A stretch of DNA of 64,000 bases from Streptomyces spinoverrucosus (GCF_006539505.1 NZ_BJND01000023.1:1-64000), one strand, 5' to 3'. Positions 1-8,935 are shown, counted from the first letter of the stretch. The notes: generated from the sequence alone by a model not told the origin. Made by a program: numbers and translations.

Positions 1-284
1 AGGACCGCCTGGGCGAACTCGGCGTTCTCCGACAGGAAGCCGTAGCCCGGATGGATGGCGTCCGCGCCGGACTCGCGGGCGGCCTTGAGGACCTTCTCGA
101 TGTCGAGGTAGCTGGTGGCGGGGGTGTCACCACCCAGGGCGAACGCCTCATCCGCGGCGCGGACATGCAGAGCGTCCCGGTCCGGGTCGGCGTAGACGGC
201 CACGCTCGCGATACCGGCGTCCCGGCAGGCCCGGGCTACGCGGACAGCGATTTCGCCACGGTTGGCGATGAGCACCTTGCGCAC
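1..284 (-). CDS. accA2: Acyl-CoA carboxylase alpha subunit (biotin carboxylase/BCCP), N-terminal part only
   Basis: The gene begins with GTG at 284 and runs off the left edge, so only about 94 residues are visible. The product begins [20 protein letters not shown] and continues with the YADPD and [10 protein letters not shown] signatures of the biotin carboxylase N-terminal domain. In the family, this subunit carboxylates biotin with ATP and bicarbonate and carries the biotin on a C-terminal domain (not visible here). It would work with the beta subunit PccB and epsilon subunit PccE encoded nearby, and be biotinylated by BirA. A strong ribosome-binding site GGAGGGAG lies about 8 nt upstream. 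A possible -10 (TAAACT, 319-314) lies about 30 nt upstream. The symbol accA2 follows S. coelicolor usage; a paralogue such as accA1 cannot be excluded from this fragment. Confidence 0.9.
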   Translation of the reverse strand, partial: MRKVLIANRGEIAVRVARACRDAGIASVAVYADPDRDALHVRAADEAFALGGDTPATSYLDIEKVLKAARESGADAIHPGYGFLSENAEFAQAV

Positions 285-661
285 GATTGAGGCTCCCTCC
301 TTGAAACAAGCCGAGTTTAGGGACTGCCGACACGGCACTTCGACCCGTCCCCAATGGTGAGCTTGCCCACACGGAGCGTGATGCGAGGCTCGCTCGACCC
401 AAGAAATCCCTTGTCGCGGCGCGGTACGCAGGACTCCTTCGGAAAACCCTAGCCGTCCCGTGTGGTCAAGGTCTCTGTGAGAGCGTGCTGCGGCCCACTC
501 CGATTCTTTGTCGAGTCCCTACGAATGGCCCAATGATTCTTTGCCCGCGGCCGAACCCTTGTCCCGCGGTTTACCCGTTAGTAGCGTTCGCGATGTACTC
601 GAACGTACTCGGGGTAACGGCACCCTGTGGCGGTGCGGCGGTCGAAAGTGGGTGGGGACCG
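285..661. other. Intergenic region between accA2 and the membrane protein gene
   Basis: This 377-bp stretch holds the accA2 ribosome-binding site and a possible accA2 promoter (-10 TAAACT on the minus strand at 319-314, weak -35). It also holds the leader of the rightward membrane-protein gene. Open frames cross it but have no ribosome-binding sites and no protein-like composition. I see no RNA gene or repeat here. Confidence 0.5.
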
Positions 662-1132
662 GTGGTGCGCAGGCCGGTGGCGTGGATCGTGGCGCTGGTG
701 CTCTTCGCCGAGGCGTTCGGCATCGCGGCACTGCAGTGGTTCCTGGGGATCGTGGTCGACAACCAGGACATGTCCCTGGCGGGCCTCGACCCGGACGTGA
801 TGTCCCTGTCCTCGAAGATCGGCGGCGTGGCCTTCGGGCTCTACTTCGCCCTGTGCGGGCTGATCGCCCTCCTGGTCGCCGTGCGCGACCGCACCCCGGC
901 CGGCCTCGGCCGCCTCCTGCTGATCAGCGCGGCCGTGGTGCACGGCGTGCTGGGCGCGTTCACCTGGGGGCTGGTGGGCTGGCACGCGTTCTTGTTCATG
1001 GTGGTGGTGATGGGCCTCATCGTGCTGCTCCTGATGACGTACGACGGTCAGCAGCGGCCCGACGGTACGGACGGCGAGTCCCCGGCCACCGACGCCCCGG
1101 TCAGCCCTCCGCCGGCGCCCACAACTCCGTGA
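662..1132 (+). CDS. Small integral membrane protein of unknown function
   Basis: A protein of about 156 aa with four likely membrane segments: residues about 4-28 ([20 protein letters not shown]), 60-80 ([20 protein letters not shown]), 90-112 and 117-138 ([16 protein letters not shown]). A hydrophilic, proline-rich tail follows. The frame stays open back to 485, but that extension is poor in membrane-protein character. I prefer one of the tandem GTG codons at 662/665, preceded by a G-rich GGTGGGGA. The 3' end overlaps the convergent maf gene by 32 bp (1101-1132). No family is recognised; it sits in the same place as a conserved hypothetical between accA2 and maf in other Streptomyces (from memory). 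Confidence 0.7.
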   Translation: MVRRPVAWIVALVLFAEAFGIAALQWFLGIVVDNQDMSLAGLDPDVMSLSSKIGGVAFGLYFALCGLIALLVAVRDRTPAGLGRLLLISAAVVHGVLGAFTWGLVGWHAFLFMVVVMGLIVLLLMTYDGQQRPDGTDGESPATDAPVSPPPAPTTP

Positions 1133-1721
1133 TGCCCACGCCCAGTTCGGCCAGCAGCCGCCGTACCAGGGGCAGGCTGATGCCGATCACATTGCCGTGG
1201 TCGCCGTCGATGCCGTCGATGAACGGCGCCGAGCGGCCGTCCAGGGTGAAGGCCCCGGCGACGTAGAGGGGCTCGCCTGAGGCGACGTACGCGGCGATCT
1301 CCTCGTCGGTGGGGTCGCCGAAGCGGACGACCGTGGAGGCGGTCGCGGACGCGTACCGCCCGCTCAGCGTGTCGTAGACGCAGTGGCCGGTCTGGAGCGT
1401 CCCGGCCCGGCCGCGCATCGCCTTCCAGCGCGCGGTGGCCTCCTCGGCGTCGGCCGGCTTGCCGAGCGCCTCGCCGTCCAGGTCGAGCACCGAGTCGCAG
1501 CCGATCACCAGGGCGCCCTTGACGTCGGGCCGGGCGGCCACGACGGAGGCCTTCGCCTCGGCGAGGGCGAGCGCCAGCTCGGCGGGGGTGGGCGCGGTCA
1601 CGGCGTCCTCGTCGACGCCGCTCACGATCACCTCGGGGTCGAGCCCGGCCTGCCGCAGCAGCCCGAGGCGGGCGGGGGACTGGGAGGCGAGGACGAGTCG
1701 ACGGCGCGGCTGATCAGTCAT
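1101..1721 (-). CDS. maf: Maf/YhdE-like nucleoside triphosphate pyrophosphatase
   Basis: At 206 aa this has the usual Maf length. The N-terminus [20 protein letters not shown] is the Maf signature (L-A-S-x-S-P-R/A-R), followed by VSGVDEDAV. Further family hallmarks are [12 protein letters not shown] (active-site Asp), [10 protein letters not shown] and the TGHCV and FTLDG blocks. The enzyme hydrolyses non-canonical or modified nucleoside triphosphates to monophosphates, cleaning the nucleotide pool and possibly slowing division. In Streptomyces it is a fixed neighbour of the acyl-CoA carboxylase genes. A 42-aa membrane protein gene lies just upstream on the same strand (gap 31 bp), so the two may be co-transcribed. 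Confidence 0.93.
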   Translation of the reverse strand: MTDQPRRRLVLASQSPARLGLLRQAGLDPEVIVSGVDEDAVTAPTPAELALALAEAKASVVAARPDVKGALVIGCDSVLDLDGEALGKPADAEEATARWKAMRGRAGTLQTGHCVYDTLSGRYASATASTVVRFGDPTDEEIAAYVASGEPLYVAGAFTLDGRSAPFIDGIDGDHGNVIGISLPLVRRLLAELGVGITELWAPAEG

Positions 1722-1752
1722 GCGGCCAGAGTATCGGCGTACTCCGAACGGC

Positions 1753-1881
1753 TCATCCCAGCCCGAGCACGATCATCGTGAGCACTACGGCCAGCGCCAT
1801 GAGAACGCCCAGCCGCCGCAACATCTCCTGCGCGTCGCGCAGTTCCTTCGGCGGCTCGTTCTCCGGGTCGGACCACAGCAT
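1753..1881 (-). CDS. 42-aa single-pass membrane protein
   Basis: The ORF translates to [20 protein letters not shown] and continues as an amphipathic stretch ending in one hydrophobic segment ([18 protein letters not shown]) at the extreme C-terminus. This is a tail-anchored layout: a charged N-terminal half of about 22 residues and one membrane helix. It lies directly upstream of maf on the same strand. The start has only a weak GAAGG close to the ATG. Mini-proteins of this size next to maf are, as I recall, common in Streptomyces, which supports it being real. The function is unknown. Confidence 0.6.
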   Translation of the reverse strand: MLWSDPENEPPKELRDAQEMLRRLGVLMALAVVLTMIVLGLG

Positions 1882-1917
1882 GCCTTCGATCGTCAGTCGG
1901 CGGCGCCGGGCGGCGCC

Positions 1918-1933
1918 TGAGTACGCGTACTCA
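1918..1933. promoter_or_regulatory. 16-bp perfect palindrome between divergent genes
   Basis: TGAGTACGCGTACTCA reads identically on both strands. It lies 37 bp upstream of the leftward 42-aa gene and about 70 bp upstream of the rightward GDSL esterase gene, where a dimeric repressor would be expected to bind. The regulator is not identifiable from the sequence. Confidence 0.45.
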
Positions 1934-2004
1934 AGTTTGAATAAATGGGTCCTTGGTTCCGTTAAGCTAAAGGGACTCCAATCCCGTTTGGAAGGGTCGT
2001 GCCC

Positions 2005-3147
2005 ATGTTCACCACCGCCTGGACCGCCTCCCCGCAGCTCCCCAGCGAAGGCTTCACTCCGAACTGGTCCCGCGAGGGCCTCTGGCGTCAGTCGCTGCGC
2101 CAGGTCGTGCGGCTGACGGCGGGCGGCGACCAGCTGCGCGTGCGGCTGTCGAACGCGTACGGCACCTCACCCGTGCGGCTGACGGGCGCGACGGTGGGGC
2201 GTACGACCGCCGGTGCCGCCGTCGAGCCCGGGTCTGAACGCCGCCTCACCTTCGGGGGCGGGTACGACGCCGAGATCCCGGCGCGCGGGCAGCTGCTGAG
2301 CGACGCCGTGGACCTCGCGGTGGGCGCGCTCGCGTCGGTCACCGTGACGCTGCACTTCGACGCGGTCACCGGCCCCGCCACCTTCCACGCCCAGGCCTTC
2401 ACCACCAGCTACCGGGGCCCTGGAGACCTGCTCGCCGACACCGCCGGGACGGGCTTCGACGCGGTGACCGAGTCCTGGTACTTCCTGTCCGCCGTCGAGG
2501 TGGACGCCGGGCGCACCGACGGGATCGCCCTGTTCGGCGACTCCCTCACCGACGGCTTCGGCTCCACCCCCGGCACCGACCGCCGCTGGTCCGACGCGCT
2601 CGCGGCGCGCACCGGGCGGCCGGTGATCAACGCGGGGATCGGCGGGAACCTGCTGCTCAACGACTCCGCCTGGTACGGCGAGCGGGGCGTGGGGCGGCTC
2701 GGGCGGGACGTCCTCGGTCATCCGGGCGTGGACACGCTGGTCGTGCTGCTCGGGGTGAACGACATCGGCTTCAGCGAGACGGACGAGCAGCCGACGTACC
2801 GGCCCGCACCGGTACTGGAGGCCGCCGAACTCATCGCGGGGCACCAGGAGTTGATACGACAGGCGGCGGGCGCGGGGCTACGGGTGGTGGGCGCGACCCT
2901 GGTGCCCTTCGGCGGGTCCGACCACTGGGGCGAGCGCGCGGCCAAGGTCAGCCATGAACTCAACGAGTGGATCAGGTGCTCGGGGGAGTACGACGCGGTG
3001 GTGGACCTGCACCGCGTCCTGGCCGATCCGGCGGACCCGGACCGGCTGCACCCGGCGTACGACTTCGGCGATCACCTGCACCCGGACGACGCGGGCTACG
3101 AGGTGATGGCCGAAGCCGTCGCGGACGTGCTTCAGGCCGGCCAGTAG
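2005..3147 (+). CDS. GDSL/SGNH-family hydrolase (lipase/esterase-like)
   Basis: A protein of 380 aa. Residues 1 to about 165 form a beta-rich N-terminal domain. The SGNH hydrolase domain follows, with block I FGDSLTDGFG (nucleophile Ser), block II NAGIGGN, block III LLGVNDIG (Asn of the oxyanion hole) and block V DHLHPDDAGY (catalytic Asp and His). I choose ATG 2005 because GGAAGG lies 9 nt upstream; GTG 1999 is in frame but too close to it. There is no signal peptide, so the enzyme is probably cytoplasmic. Members of this family deacylate esters or acetylated sugars; the substrate cannot be read here. The 3' end overlaps the convergent pccE gene by 16 bp. Confidence 0.88.
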   Translation: MFTTAWTASPQLPSEGFTPNWSREGLWRQSLRQVVRLTAGGDQLRVRLSNAYGTSPVRLTGATVGRTTAGAAVEPGSERRLTFGGGYDAEIPARGQLLSDAVDLAVGALASVTVTLHFDAVTGPATFHAQAFTTSYRGPGDLLADTAGTGFDAVTESWYFLSAVEVDAGRTDGIALFGDSLTDGFGSTPGTDRRWSDALAARTGRPVINAGIGGNLLLNDSAWYGERGVGRLGRDVLGHPGVDTLVVLLGVNDIGFSETDEQPTYRPAPVLEAAELIAGHQELIRQAAGAGLRVVGATLVPFGGSDHWGERAAKVSHELNEWIRCSGEYDAVVDLHRVLADPADPDRLHPAYDFGDHLHPDDAGYEVMAEAVADVLQAGQ

Positions 3148-3341
3148 GTACGCGCCCACGACGTCGGGCCCGGCTGGGGCACGTGCCGGCCGGCGAGGCG
3201 GGCCGGGTCGGACCAGGAGTCCCGCGGGCCGGGTGCGCCGGGCGGCACGGCCGATGCCGCCGCGGCGCGGACCCGGACCACCGCCAGGGCGGCGGCCAGC
3301 TCCTCGGGCGTCGGGTTGCCCCGTACGACTTTGATCGTCAC
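3132..3341 (-). CDS. pccE: Acyl-CoA carboxylase epsilon subunit
   Basis: A 69-aa protein, VTIKVVRGNPTPEELAAALA, then a basic/Ala-rich linker and a WSDPAR...GPTSW tail, typical of actinobacterial AccE/PccE subunits. Epsilon subunits bind the alpha/beta acyl-CoA carboxylase and raise its activity. It starts with GTG, with AAGGAG 5-6 nt upstream lying across the pccB stop. Only 9 bp separate it from pccB, so the two are one transcription unit. Its 3' end overlaps the convergent GDSL hydrolase gene. Confidence 0.88.
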   Translation of the reverse strand: MTIKVVRGNPTPEELAAALAVVRVRAAAASAVPPGAPGPRDSWSDPARLAGRHVPQPGPTSWARTYWPA

Positions 3342-3350
3342 AGCGGCTCC

Positions 3351-4961
3351 TTACAGGGGGATGTTGCCGTGCTTCTTCGGGGGCAGGGATTCCCGCTTGG
3401 TGCGCAGTTGACGCAGGCCGCGCACGATGTGGCGGCGGGTGTCCGACGGCATGATCACCGCATCGACGTAGCCGCGCTCGGCCGCGATGTAGGGGTTGAG
3501 GAGGTGGTCCTCGTACTCCTGGATGAGCCGTGCCCGGGTCGCCTCTCCATCTCCTGTGCCCTCCGCCTCGGCGATGGTGCGGCGGTGCAGGATGTTGACG
3601 GCGCCCTGGGCGCCCATCACGGCGATCTGCGCGGTCGGCCAGGCCAGGTTCAGGTCGGCGCCCAGGTGCTTGGAGCCCATGACGTCGTACGCGCCGCCGA
3701 AGGCCTTGCGGGTGATGACGGTGATGAGCGGGACCGTGGCCTCGGCGTACGCGTAGATCAACTTCGCGCCGCGCCGGATGATGCCGTCGTGCTCCTGGTC
3801 CACGCCGGGCAGGAAGCCGGGGACGTCGACGAAGGTGATCACCGGGACGTTGAACGCGTCGCACGTCCGGACGAACCGCGCCGCCTTCTCGCTGGCGGCG
3901 ATGTCCAGGCAGCCCGCGAACTGCATCGGCTGGTTGGCGACCAGACCGACCGGGCGGCCCTCCACGCGCCCGAAGCCGGTGATGATGTTCGGCGCGTACA
4001 GCGGCTGCGTCTCGAAGAACTCGGCGTCGTCCAGGACGTGTTCGATCACCGTGTGCATGTCGTACGGCTGGTTCGCGCTGTCCGGGACCAGCGTGTCCAG
4101 CTCGCGGTCCTCGTCGCTGAGGGTGAGGTCCGCCTCCTCCGGGAACGCCGGGGGCTCGCTGAGGTTGTTGGACGGCAGGTACGACAGCAGCTGCTTGACG
4201 TACTCGATGGCGTCCTTCTCGTCCCCGGCCATGTGGTGGGCCACGCCGGAGGCAGTGTTGTGGGTGCGGGCGCCACCCAGCTCCTCGAAGCCGACGTCCT
4301 CGCCGGTGACGGTCTTGATGACGTCCGGGCCGGTGATGAACATGTGCGAGGTCTGGTCGACCATGATCGTGAAGTCGGTGATGGCGGGCGAGTACACCGC
4401 GCCGCCCGCGCAGGGGCCCACGACGAGGGAGATCTGCGGGATGACACCGCTGGCGTGGGTGTTGCGGCGGAAGATCTCGCCGTACGCCCCGAGCGAGGCC
4501 ACCCCCTCCTGGATGCGGGCGCCGCCGGAGTCGTTGATGCCGATGACCGGGCAGCCGGTCTTCAGCGCGAAGTCCATCACCTTGACGATCTTCTGCCCGT
4601 AGACCTCGCCGAGCGCACCGCCGAACACGGTGAAGTCCTGCGAGAAGACGGCGACGGGACGGCCGTCGACGGTGCCGTAGCCGGTCACCACACCGTCCCC
4701 GTAGGGGCGGTTCTTCTCCAGACCGAAGTTGGTGGAGCGGTGCCGGGCGAACTCGTCCAACTCCACGAAGGAGCCCTCGTCGAGCAGCAGCGTGATCCGC
4801 TCACGGGCCGTCAACTTGCCCTTGGTGTGCTGCTTCTCGACGGCGCGAGCGGAGCCGGCGTGCGTCGCTTCCTCGATGCGGCGCTGGAGATCCGCGAGCT
4901 TGCCCGCGGTCGTGTGGATGTCGATCTCTTGACGCTCTTGACGCTCTTCCGGCTCGGACAT
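3351..4961 (-). CDS. pccB: Propionyl-CoA carboxylase beta subunit (carboxyltransferase)
   Basis: This 536-aa carboxyltransferase has the full family length. Landmarks include [13 protein letters not shown], the glycine-rich oxyanion-hole segments [10 protein letters not shown] and [16 protein letters not shown] in the N-terminal crotonase-like half, and VDVPGFLPG...[13 protein letters not shown] and [21 protein letters not shown] in the C-terminal half. It transfers the carboxyl group from biotin to propionyl-CoA, giving methylmalonyl-CoA, a precursor for polyketides and odd-chain metabolism. pccE follows 9 bp downstream. GGGAG lies about 10 nt before the ATG, and a possible -10 (TACGCT on the minus strand, 5017-5012) sits in the gap shared with the divergent birA. 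Confidence 0.95.
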   Translation of the reverse strand: MSEPEERQERQEIDIHTTAGKLADLQRRIEEATHAGSARAVEKQHTKGKLTARERITLLLDEGSFVELDEFARHRSTNFGLEKNRPYGDGVVTGYGTVDGRPVAVFSQDFTVFGGALGEVYGQKIVKVMDFALKTGCPVIGINDSGGARIQEGVASLGAYGEIFRRNTHASGVIPQISLVVGPCAGGAVYSPAITDFTIMVDQTSHMFITGPDVIKTVTGEDVGFEELGGARTHNTASGVAHHMAGDEKDAIEYVKQLLSYLPSNNLSEPPAFPEEADLTLSDEDRELDTLVPDSANQPYDMHTVIEHVLDDAEFFETQPLYAPNIITGFGRVEGRPVGLVANQPMQFAGCLDIAASEKAARFVRTCDAFNVPVITFVDVPGFLPGVDQEHDGIIRRGAKLIYAYAEATVPLITVITRKAFGGAYDVMGSKHLGADLNLAWPTAQIAVMGAQGAVNILHRRTIAEAEGTGDGEATRARLIQEYEDHLLNPYIAAERGYVDAVIMPSDTRRHIVRGLRQLRTKRESLPPKKHGNIPL

Positions 4962-5058
4962 CGGGATACGGCTCCCTGCCTGCTCAAAAGGGGGGACGGT
5001 TACTCATCCGTAGCGTAGTGGGGTGCCTTCCGATCAGCAGTGCGGCGTTTACCACACC

Positions 5059-5064
5059 TAGGGT
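5059..5064 (+). promoter_or_regulatory. Candidate birA -10 element (leaderless)
   Basis: TAGGGT matches the actinobacterial -10 consensus and ends 7 nt before the birA ATG, so transcription would begin at or next to the start codon. No convincing -35 is visible. Confidence 0.45.
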
Positions 5065-5071
5065 GGCTTGC

Positions 5072-5932
5072 ATGACGCCCCGAGATGCATCAGAGCCGAA
5101 CAACCGCTGGACCGATCTGGAGCGGCCGCCCCTGAACGCCGCGGCGCTGCGCAAGGCGCTGGTGCGGGCGGGCGGGCTGTGGTCCGAGGTACAGGTGGTA
5201 CAGCGCACCGGTTCCACCAACTCCGACCTGGTGGCCCGGGCCGCCAAGGGCCTGGCCGAGGGGGCGGTGCTGGTCGCGGAGGAGCAGACCGCCGGGCGCG
5301 GCCGCCTGGACCGCGAGTGGACCGCTCCGCCGCGCTCCGGCCTGTTCTTCTCCGTCCTGCTGCGCCCCACGGAGGTGCCGGTGGCCCACTGGGGCTGGCT
5401 GCCGCTGCTCACCGGCGTCGCCGTGGCGACGGGCCTGTCCCGGGCGGCGGGCGTCGACACGGCACTCAAGTGGCCCAACGACCTGCTGGTGACCGTCGGC
5501 GGCGAGGAACGCAAGGCCGGCGGCATCCTGGCCGAGCGGGCGGCGGACGACGGCGTGGTGATCGGCGTCGGCATCAACGTCACGCTCCGCGAGAACGAAC
5601 TGCCGGTGCCCACTGCGGGCTCGCTGGCGCTGGCCGGGGCCGTGAACACGGACCGGGACCCGCTGCTGAGGGCCGTACTGCGGTCGCTGGAGGAGTGGTA
5701 CCGGCGGTGGCGGACGGCCGGCGGTGACGCGGCGTCCAGTGGCTTGCAGGAGACGTATGCCGCCGGGTGCGCCACGCTGGGGAGGGTGGTGCGGGCCGAA
5801 CTGCCCGGAGACCGGTCGATCATCGGAGAGGCGGTCGCGGTGGACGGGGACGGTCGGCTGGTGCTGGCGACGGAGGACGGTGTGCAGGAGCCGGTCGGCG
5901 CCGGCGACATCGTGCACTTGAGAGGCGTTTAG
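5072..5932 (+). CDS. birA: Biotin--[acetyl-CoA-carboxylase] ligase
   Basis: A 286-aa BirA without an N-terminal DNA-binding domain. The catalytic signatures are RTGSTNSDL, AEEQTAGRGRLDREW (the GRGRxxRxW biotinyl-AMP loop), KWPNDLL and GGILAERA...VIGVGINV. A C-terminal SH3-like domain follows (ELPGDRSIIGEAVAVDGDGRL). It activates biotin with ATP and attaches it to the carrier lysine of biotin-dependent carboxylases, in this neighbourhood AccA2. The ATG at 5072 is chosen over an upstream in-frame start at 5018 because the family domain begins just after it and a TAGGGT -10 lies 7 nt before it. It is divergent from pccB. Confidence 0.94.
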   Translation: MTPRDASEPNNRWTDLERPPLNAAALRKALVRAGGLWSEVQVVQRTGSTNSDLVARAAKGLAEGAVLVAEEQTAGRGRLDREWTAPPRSGLFFSVLLRPTEVPVAHWGWLPLLTGVAVATGLSRAAGVDTALKWPNDLLVTVGGEERKAGGILAERAADDGVVIGVGINVTLRENELPVPTAGSLALAGAVNTDRDPLLRAVLRSLEEWYRRWRTAGGDAASSGLQETYAAGCATLGRVVRAELPGDRSIIGEAVAVDGDGRLVLATEDGVQEPVGAGDIVHLRGV

Positions 5933-5949
5933 CCGCGATGCCGGGAGGA

Positions 5950-6000
5950 GTGACCTGGGGCACAGCTGACGTAAAGTTGGGGCCGGTCGATATCTGACCG
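5950..6000 (+). promoter_or_regulatory. Candidate adenylate cyclase promoter with palindrome
   Basis: GTGACC (5950-5955), a 16-bp spacer and TAAAGT (5972-5977) form a plausible promoter. Just after it lies CGGTC-GATATCT-GACCG (5984-6000), an inverted repeat with a GATATC core placed where a repressor would block early transcription. Confidence 0.4.
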
Positions 6001-6024
6001 CGGCAGATCGGAAGGGCAGCAGGC

Positions 6025-7131
6025 GTGACCGTCGACGACACGGGCTCCGGTACGGACCCGCAGGGCGCCGACTCCGGCGAGGACCCGCTCGCCCTGCGGC
6101 TCGAACAGCTCATCCTGGGCGCCGAGCGGCGCTACACGCCGTTCCAGGCGGCCCGCAGCGCCGGTGTCTCCATGGAGCTGGCCTCGCGTTTCTGGCGGGC
6201 GATGGGCTTCGCCGACATAGGCCAGGCCAAGGCGCTCACCGAGGCGGACGTCCTGGCGCTGCGCCGCCTGGCCGGTCTGGTCGAGGCGGGACTGCTCAGC
6301 GAGGCGATGGCCGTGCAGGTCGCCCGGTCCACCGGGCAGACCACGGCCCGGCTGGCCGAGTGGCAGATGGACTCCTTCCTGGAGGGCCTGACCGAGCCCC
6401 CCGAGCCCGGCATGACGCGCACCGAGGTGACCTATCCGATCATCGAGCTGCTCCTGCCGGAACTGGAGGAGTTCCTCGTCTACGTCTGGCGGCGCCAGCT
6501 CGCCGCCGCGACCGGGCGGGTCGTGCAGGCCGCCGACGACGAGGAGATGGTCGACCGCCGCCTGGCCGTCGGCTTCGGGGACCTGGTCGGCTTCACCCGC
6601 TTGACCCGCCGCCTGGAGGAGGAGGAGCTCGGCGAACTCGTCGAGGCCTTCGAGACCACCGCGGCCGACCTGGTGGCCGCGCGGGGCGGGCGGCTGATCA
6701 AGACGCTGGGCGACGAGGTGCTGTACGCCGCGGACGACGCGGGGGTCGCGGCCGAGATCGCGATGCGGCTCATCGAGACCATGGCGAACGACGAGACGAT
6801 GCCCGAGCTGCGGGTGGGCATCGCCTTCGGCACGGTGACCACCCGGATGGGTGATGTGTTCGGTACGACGGTGAACCTGGCCTCGCGGTTGACGTCGATA
6901 GCTCCACGGGATGCGGTCCTGGTCGACAGCGCGTTCGCCGAGGAGCTGATCCGCAGCGGCGAGGCCCCCGCCTCCGAGGCGGCGGCGGCCGAGGCCGCGG
7001 CGGCCGCGGAGAAGGAGGGCGAGGAGCCGCCGACGTACCGCTTCGCACTCCAGCCGATGTGGCAGCGGCCGGTGCGTGGGCTGGGCGTGGTCGAGCCCTG
7101 GCTGCTCACGCGGCGGGACGGGGTGTCGTAG
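6025..7131 (+). CDS. cya: Class III adenylate cyclase
   Basis: A 368-aa protein starting with GTG behind GGAAGGG. The first ~165 residues are helical (RYTPFQAARSAGVSMELASRFWRAMGF, LSEAMAVQVARS), an N-terminal regulatory region seen in actinobacterial cyclases. The catalytic domain follows, with metal-binding Asp186 (GFGDLVGFTRLTRR), IKTLGDEVLYA with the second Asp230, and GDVFGTTVNLASRLTSIA with the transition-state Asn and Arg. These are the residues needed to make cAMP from ATP. There are no membrane segments, so it is cytosolic. In Streptomyces cAMP is needed for germination and affects development. The C-terminus has an Ala/Glu-rich linker (AAAAEAAAAAEKEGEE). Confidence 0.93.
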   Translation: MTVDDTGSGTDPQGADSGEDPLALRLEQLILGAERRYTPFQAARSAGVSMELASRFWRAMGFADIGQAKALTEADVLALRRLAGLVEAGLLSEAMAVQVARSTGQTTARLAEWQMDSFLEGLTEPPEPGMTRTEVTYPIIELLLPELEEFLVYVWRRQLAAATGRVVQAADDEEMVDRRLAVGFGDLVGFTRLTRRLEEEELGELVEAFETTAADLVAARGGRLIKTLGDEVLYAADDAGVAAEIAMRLIETMANDETMPELRVGIAFGTVTTRMGDVFGTTVNLASRLTSIAPRDAVLVDSAFAEELIRSGEAPASEAAAAEAAAAAEKEGEEPPTYRFALQPMWQRPVRGLGVVEPWLLTRRDGVS

Positions 7132-7148
7132 CGGGGCGTGCCTCGCAG

Positions 7149-7907
7149 CTAACCCAGGGAGTCCAGACACAGGTCGATGACCGGTAGGCAGAGGCCGGGG
7201 TCGTCGGGTTCGGGGGTGGGGGTGCTGGGTTTGGGTGGCGGGGTGGGGTTGGTCGTGGGCGGGGGCTGTGGTGGTGTGGGACGGCTGGTGCTGCTGTCTG
7301 GCGTGTGCCGGGCTTCCGGGACGGTCGTGGCCTTGCGGGAGGTCGGGGGCGGGGCGTAGGGCTGTCCGGCGGCATTCGAGGACGACGGGATGGGGATGGC
7401 GAGCGTCGTTCCGTGTGTGGGGAACGCGCTCGGCCTGCCCAAGGGGGCGGGTGCGGAGGGGTCCGTGGTGGGGGCGGTGGCGGAGGTGTTGCTCGCCTGC
7501 TCGTGCTCGTTCTCGCTGCCGACTGCCGCATCGGGGCTGGGTCCCGCCGCGGCGGCTCCGGCACTGCCGTTTCCGGAGTCGGGGGACGCCAGGCGTACGA
7601 GGCTCAGCACACCGGCGGCGACAGCGAGGCCGCCGGCGGTGAGGAGGGCCTTGCGGGGGCGGGGGCGACGGTGGCGGCCGCGGCCGGTGGGGGAGGCGGT
7701 GTTGGGGCGCTGGGTGGTGCCTGCGGCGCCCTGGTGTGTACGTCCCGCTGTCCTGCCCTGAGGTGTATCTGGCGTCGGCGCGGCGCTGTTGGCGTGGCCG
7801 TTCGCGCCCGATGGTGCGGCCGCCCCGCGTTCGCTCGTGCCGTCGTGCCCCGTGTCGTTGCTCCGGCCGTTCCTCGTCCGGATGTTCGTCGACGTGTCGG
7901 TCCTCAT
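7149..7907 (-). CDS. Proline-rich single-pass membrane or secreted protein
   Basis: A 252-aa protein that starts at ATG 7907, with GGGGAGGAA 5-6 nt upstream; in-frame codons further upstream lack such a site. Residues 1 to about 95 are a polar, basic cytoplasmic region. A run of Arg/Lys (GRHRRPRPRKALL) leads into one hydrophobic segment (LLTAGGLAVAAGVLSLVRLA). The outside part is almost entirely Pro/Thr/Ser/Ala, with stretches such as RPTPPQPPPTTNPTPPPKPS, and ends in CLPVIDLCLDSLG with two cysteines. This looks like a wall-spanning linker. No enzymatic domain is recognisable. It is convergent with the cyclase gene (17 bp apart). Confidence 0.72.
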   Translation of the reverse strand: MRTDTSTNIRTRNGRSNDTGHDGTSERGAAAPSGANGHANSAAPTPDTPQGRTAGRTHQGAAGTTQRPNTASPTGRGRHRRPRPRKALLTAGGLAVAAGVLSLVRLASPDSGNGSAGAAAAGPSPDAAVGSENEHEQASNTSATAPTTDPSAPAPLGRPSAFPTHGTTLAIPIPSSSNAAGQPYAPPPTSRKATTVPEARHTPDSSTSRPTPPQPPPTTNPTPPPKPSTPTPEPDDPGLCLPVIDLCLDSLG

Positions 7908-8134
7908 GGCGGTTCCTCCCCGATGCGCTCGCGCCCCCCGGTGCGCCGTAGCGGAGCGCACGCTATGCGCTCCCCCGGGGCAAGGAGGGGGAGTCGGGCC
8001 TGATGTCACTCGAACGGGGTGTCGGGGGGTGAGTCGGGAACCCAGGGCGCGCGGGGGCTCGGCCTTCCCCCGGAGGGGCGGGGCTGGAATGATCGGGGCG
8101 AGTGTTGTTAACCCGCGTTAACCGGGAGGGTGTC

Positions 8135-8935
8135 GTGAGCGAGGAGCGGTTCGGGGAGTTCGTGCTGGTGCGGCGGCATGAGGACGGGCATGTCGCGGAG
8201 CTGGCACTCGACCGGCCCAAGGCCATGAACGCCGTGTCGACGGAGATGGCCAGGTCGATCGCCGGGGCGTGCGCGGCGCTGGGGGAGGACCGGGACGTAC
8301 GGGTGGTCGTGCTGACGTCGACGCATGAGCGGGCGTTCTGCGTGGGGGCCGACCTGAAGGAGCGCAACTCGCTGAGTGACGCCGAGTTGGTACGGCAGCG
8401 GCCGGTGGCGCGGGGGGCGTACACCGGCGTACTGGAGCTGCCGGTGCCGACAGTGGCGGCGGTGCACGGGTTCGCGCTGGGGGGCGGTTTCGAGCTGGCG
8501 CTGTCGTGTGACGTGATCGTGGCGGACGGTACGGCGGTGGTGGGGCTGCCGGAGGTGTCGGTGGGGGTGATTCCGGGGGGCGGCGGTACGCAGTTGCTGC
8601 CCCGGCGGGTGGGGGCGGCGCGGGCGGCGGAGCTGATTTTCACGGCGCGGCGGGTGGCGGCGGCCGAGGCGCGGGAGCTAGGTCTTGTGGACGTGCTGGT
8701 GGAGGAGGGCCGGGACCGGGAGGAGGCGCTGACGCTGGCGTCCCGTATCGCCGCGAACTCACCGGTCGGCCTGCGGGCGGCGAAGCGGGCACTGCGGCTG
8801 GGACACGGGCTGGACTTGCGGGCGGGCCTGGAGGTCGAGGACGCGGCGTGGCGCTCGGTGGCGTTCTCGGGGGACCGGGCGGAGGGGGTCGCGGCCTTCA
8901 ACGAGAAGCGGAAGCCGGAGTGGCCGGGGGAGTGA
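8135..8935 (+). CDS. Enoyl-CoA hydratase/isomerase (crotonase family)
   Basis: A 266-aa crotonase-fold enzyme, the normal length. Signatures are ALDRPKAMNAVSTEM, the oxyanion-hole segment FCVGADLKERN, HGFALGGGFELALSCDVIVA and GLPEVSVGVIPGGGGTQLLPRRVG. The Glu of GGGFELAL and the Glu of GLPEV correspond to the two acidic catalytic residues of hydratases, so activity is likely. It would act in fatty-acid or branched-chain acyl-CoA breakdown. The start is GTG 8135 behind GGGAGGG. A long non-coding repeat region follows it. Confidence 0.9.
   Translation: MSEERFGEFVLVRRHEDGHVAELALDRPKAMNAVSTEMARSIAGACAALGEDRDVRVVVLTSTHERAFCVGADLKERNSLSDAELVRQRPVARGAYTGVLELPVPTVAAVHGFALGGGFELALSCDVIVADGTAVVGLPEVSVGVIPGGGGTQLLPRRVGAARAAELIFTARRVAAAEARELGLVDVLVEEGRDREEALTLASRIAANSPVGLRAAKRALRLGHGLDLRAGLEVEDAAWRSVAFSGDRAEGVAAFNEKRKPEWPGE

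Noticed and set aside
485..661. N-terminal extension of the small membrane protein from 485
   Set aside because: The extra residues are not protein-like and no ribosome-binding site precedes 485.
2967..5018. Long plus-strand open frame of 683 codons
   Set aside because: It lies antisense to pccB and pccE, whose products are well recognised. The predicted protein is composed of GC-rich shadow codons.
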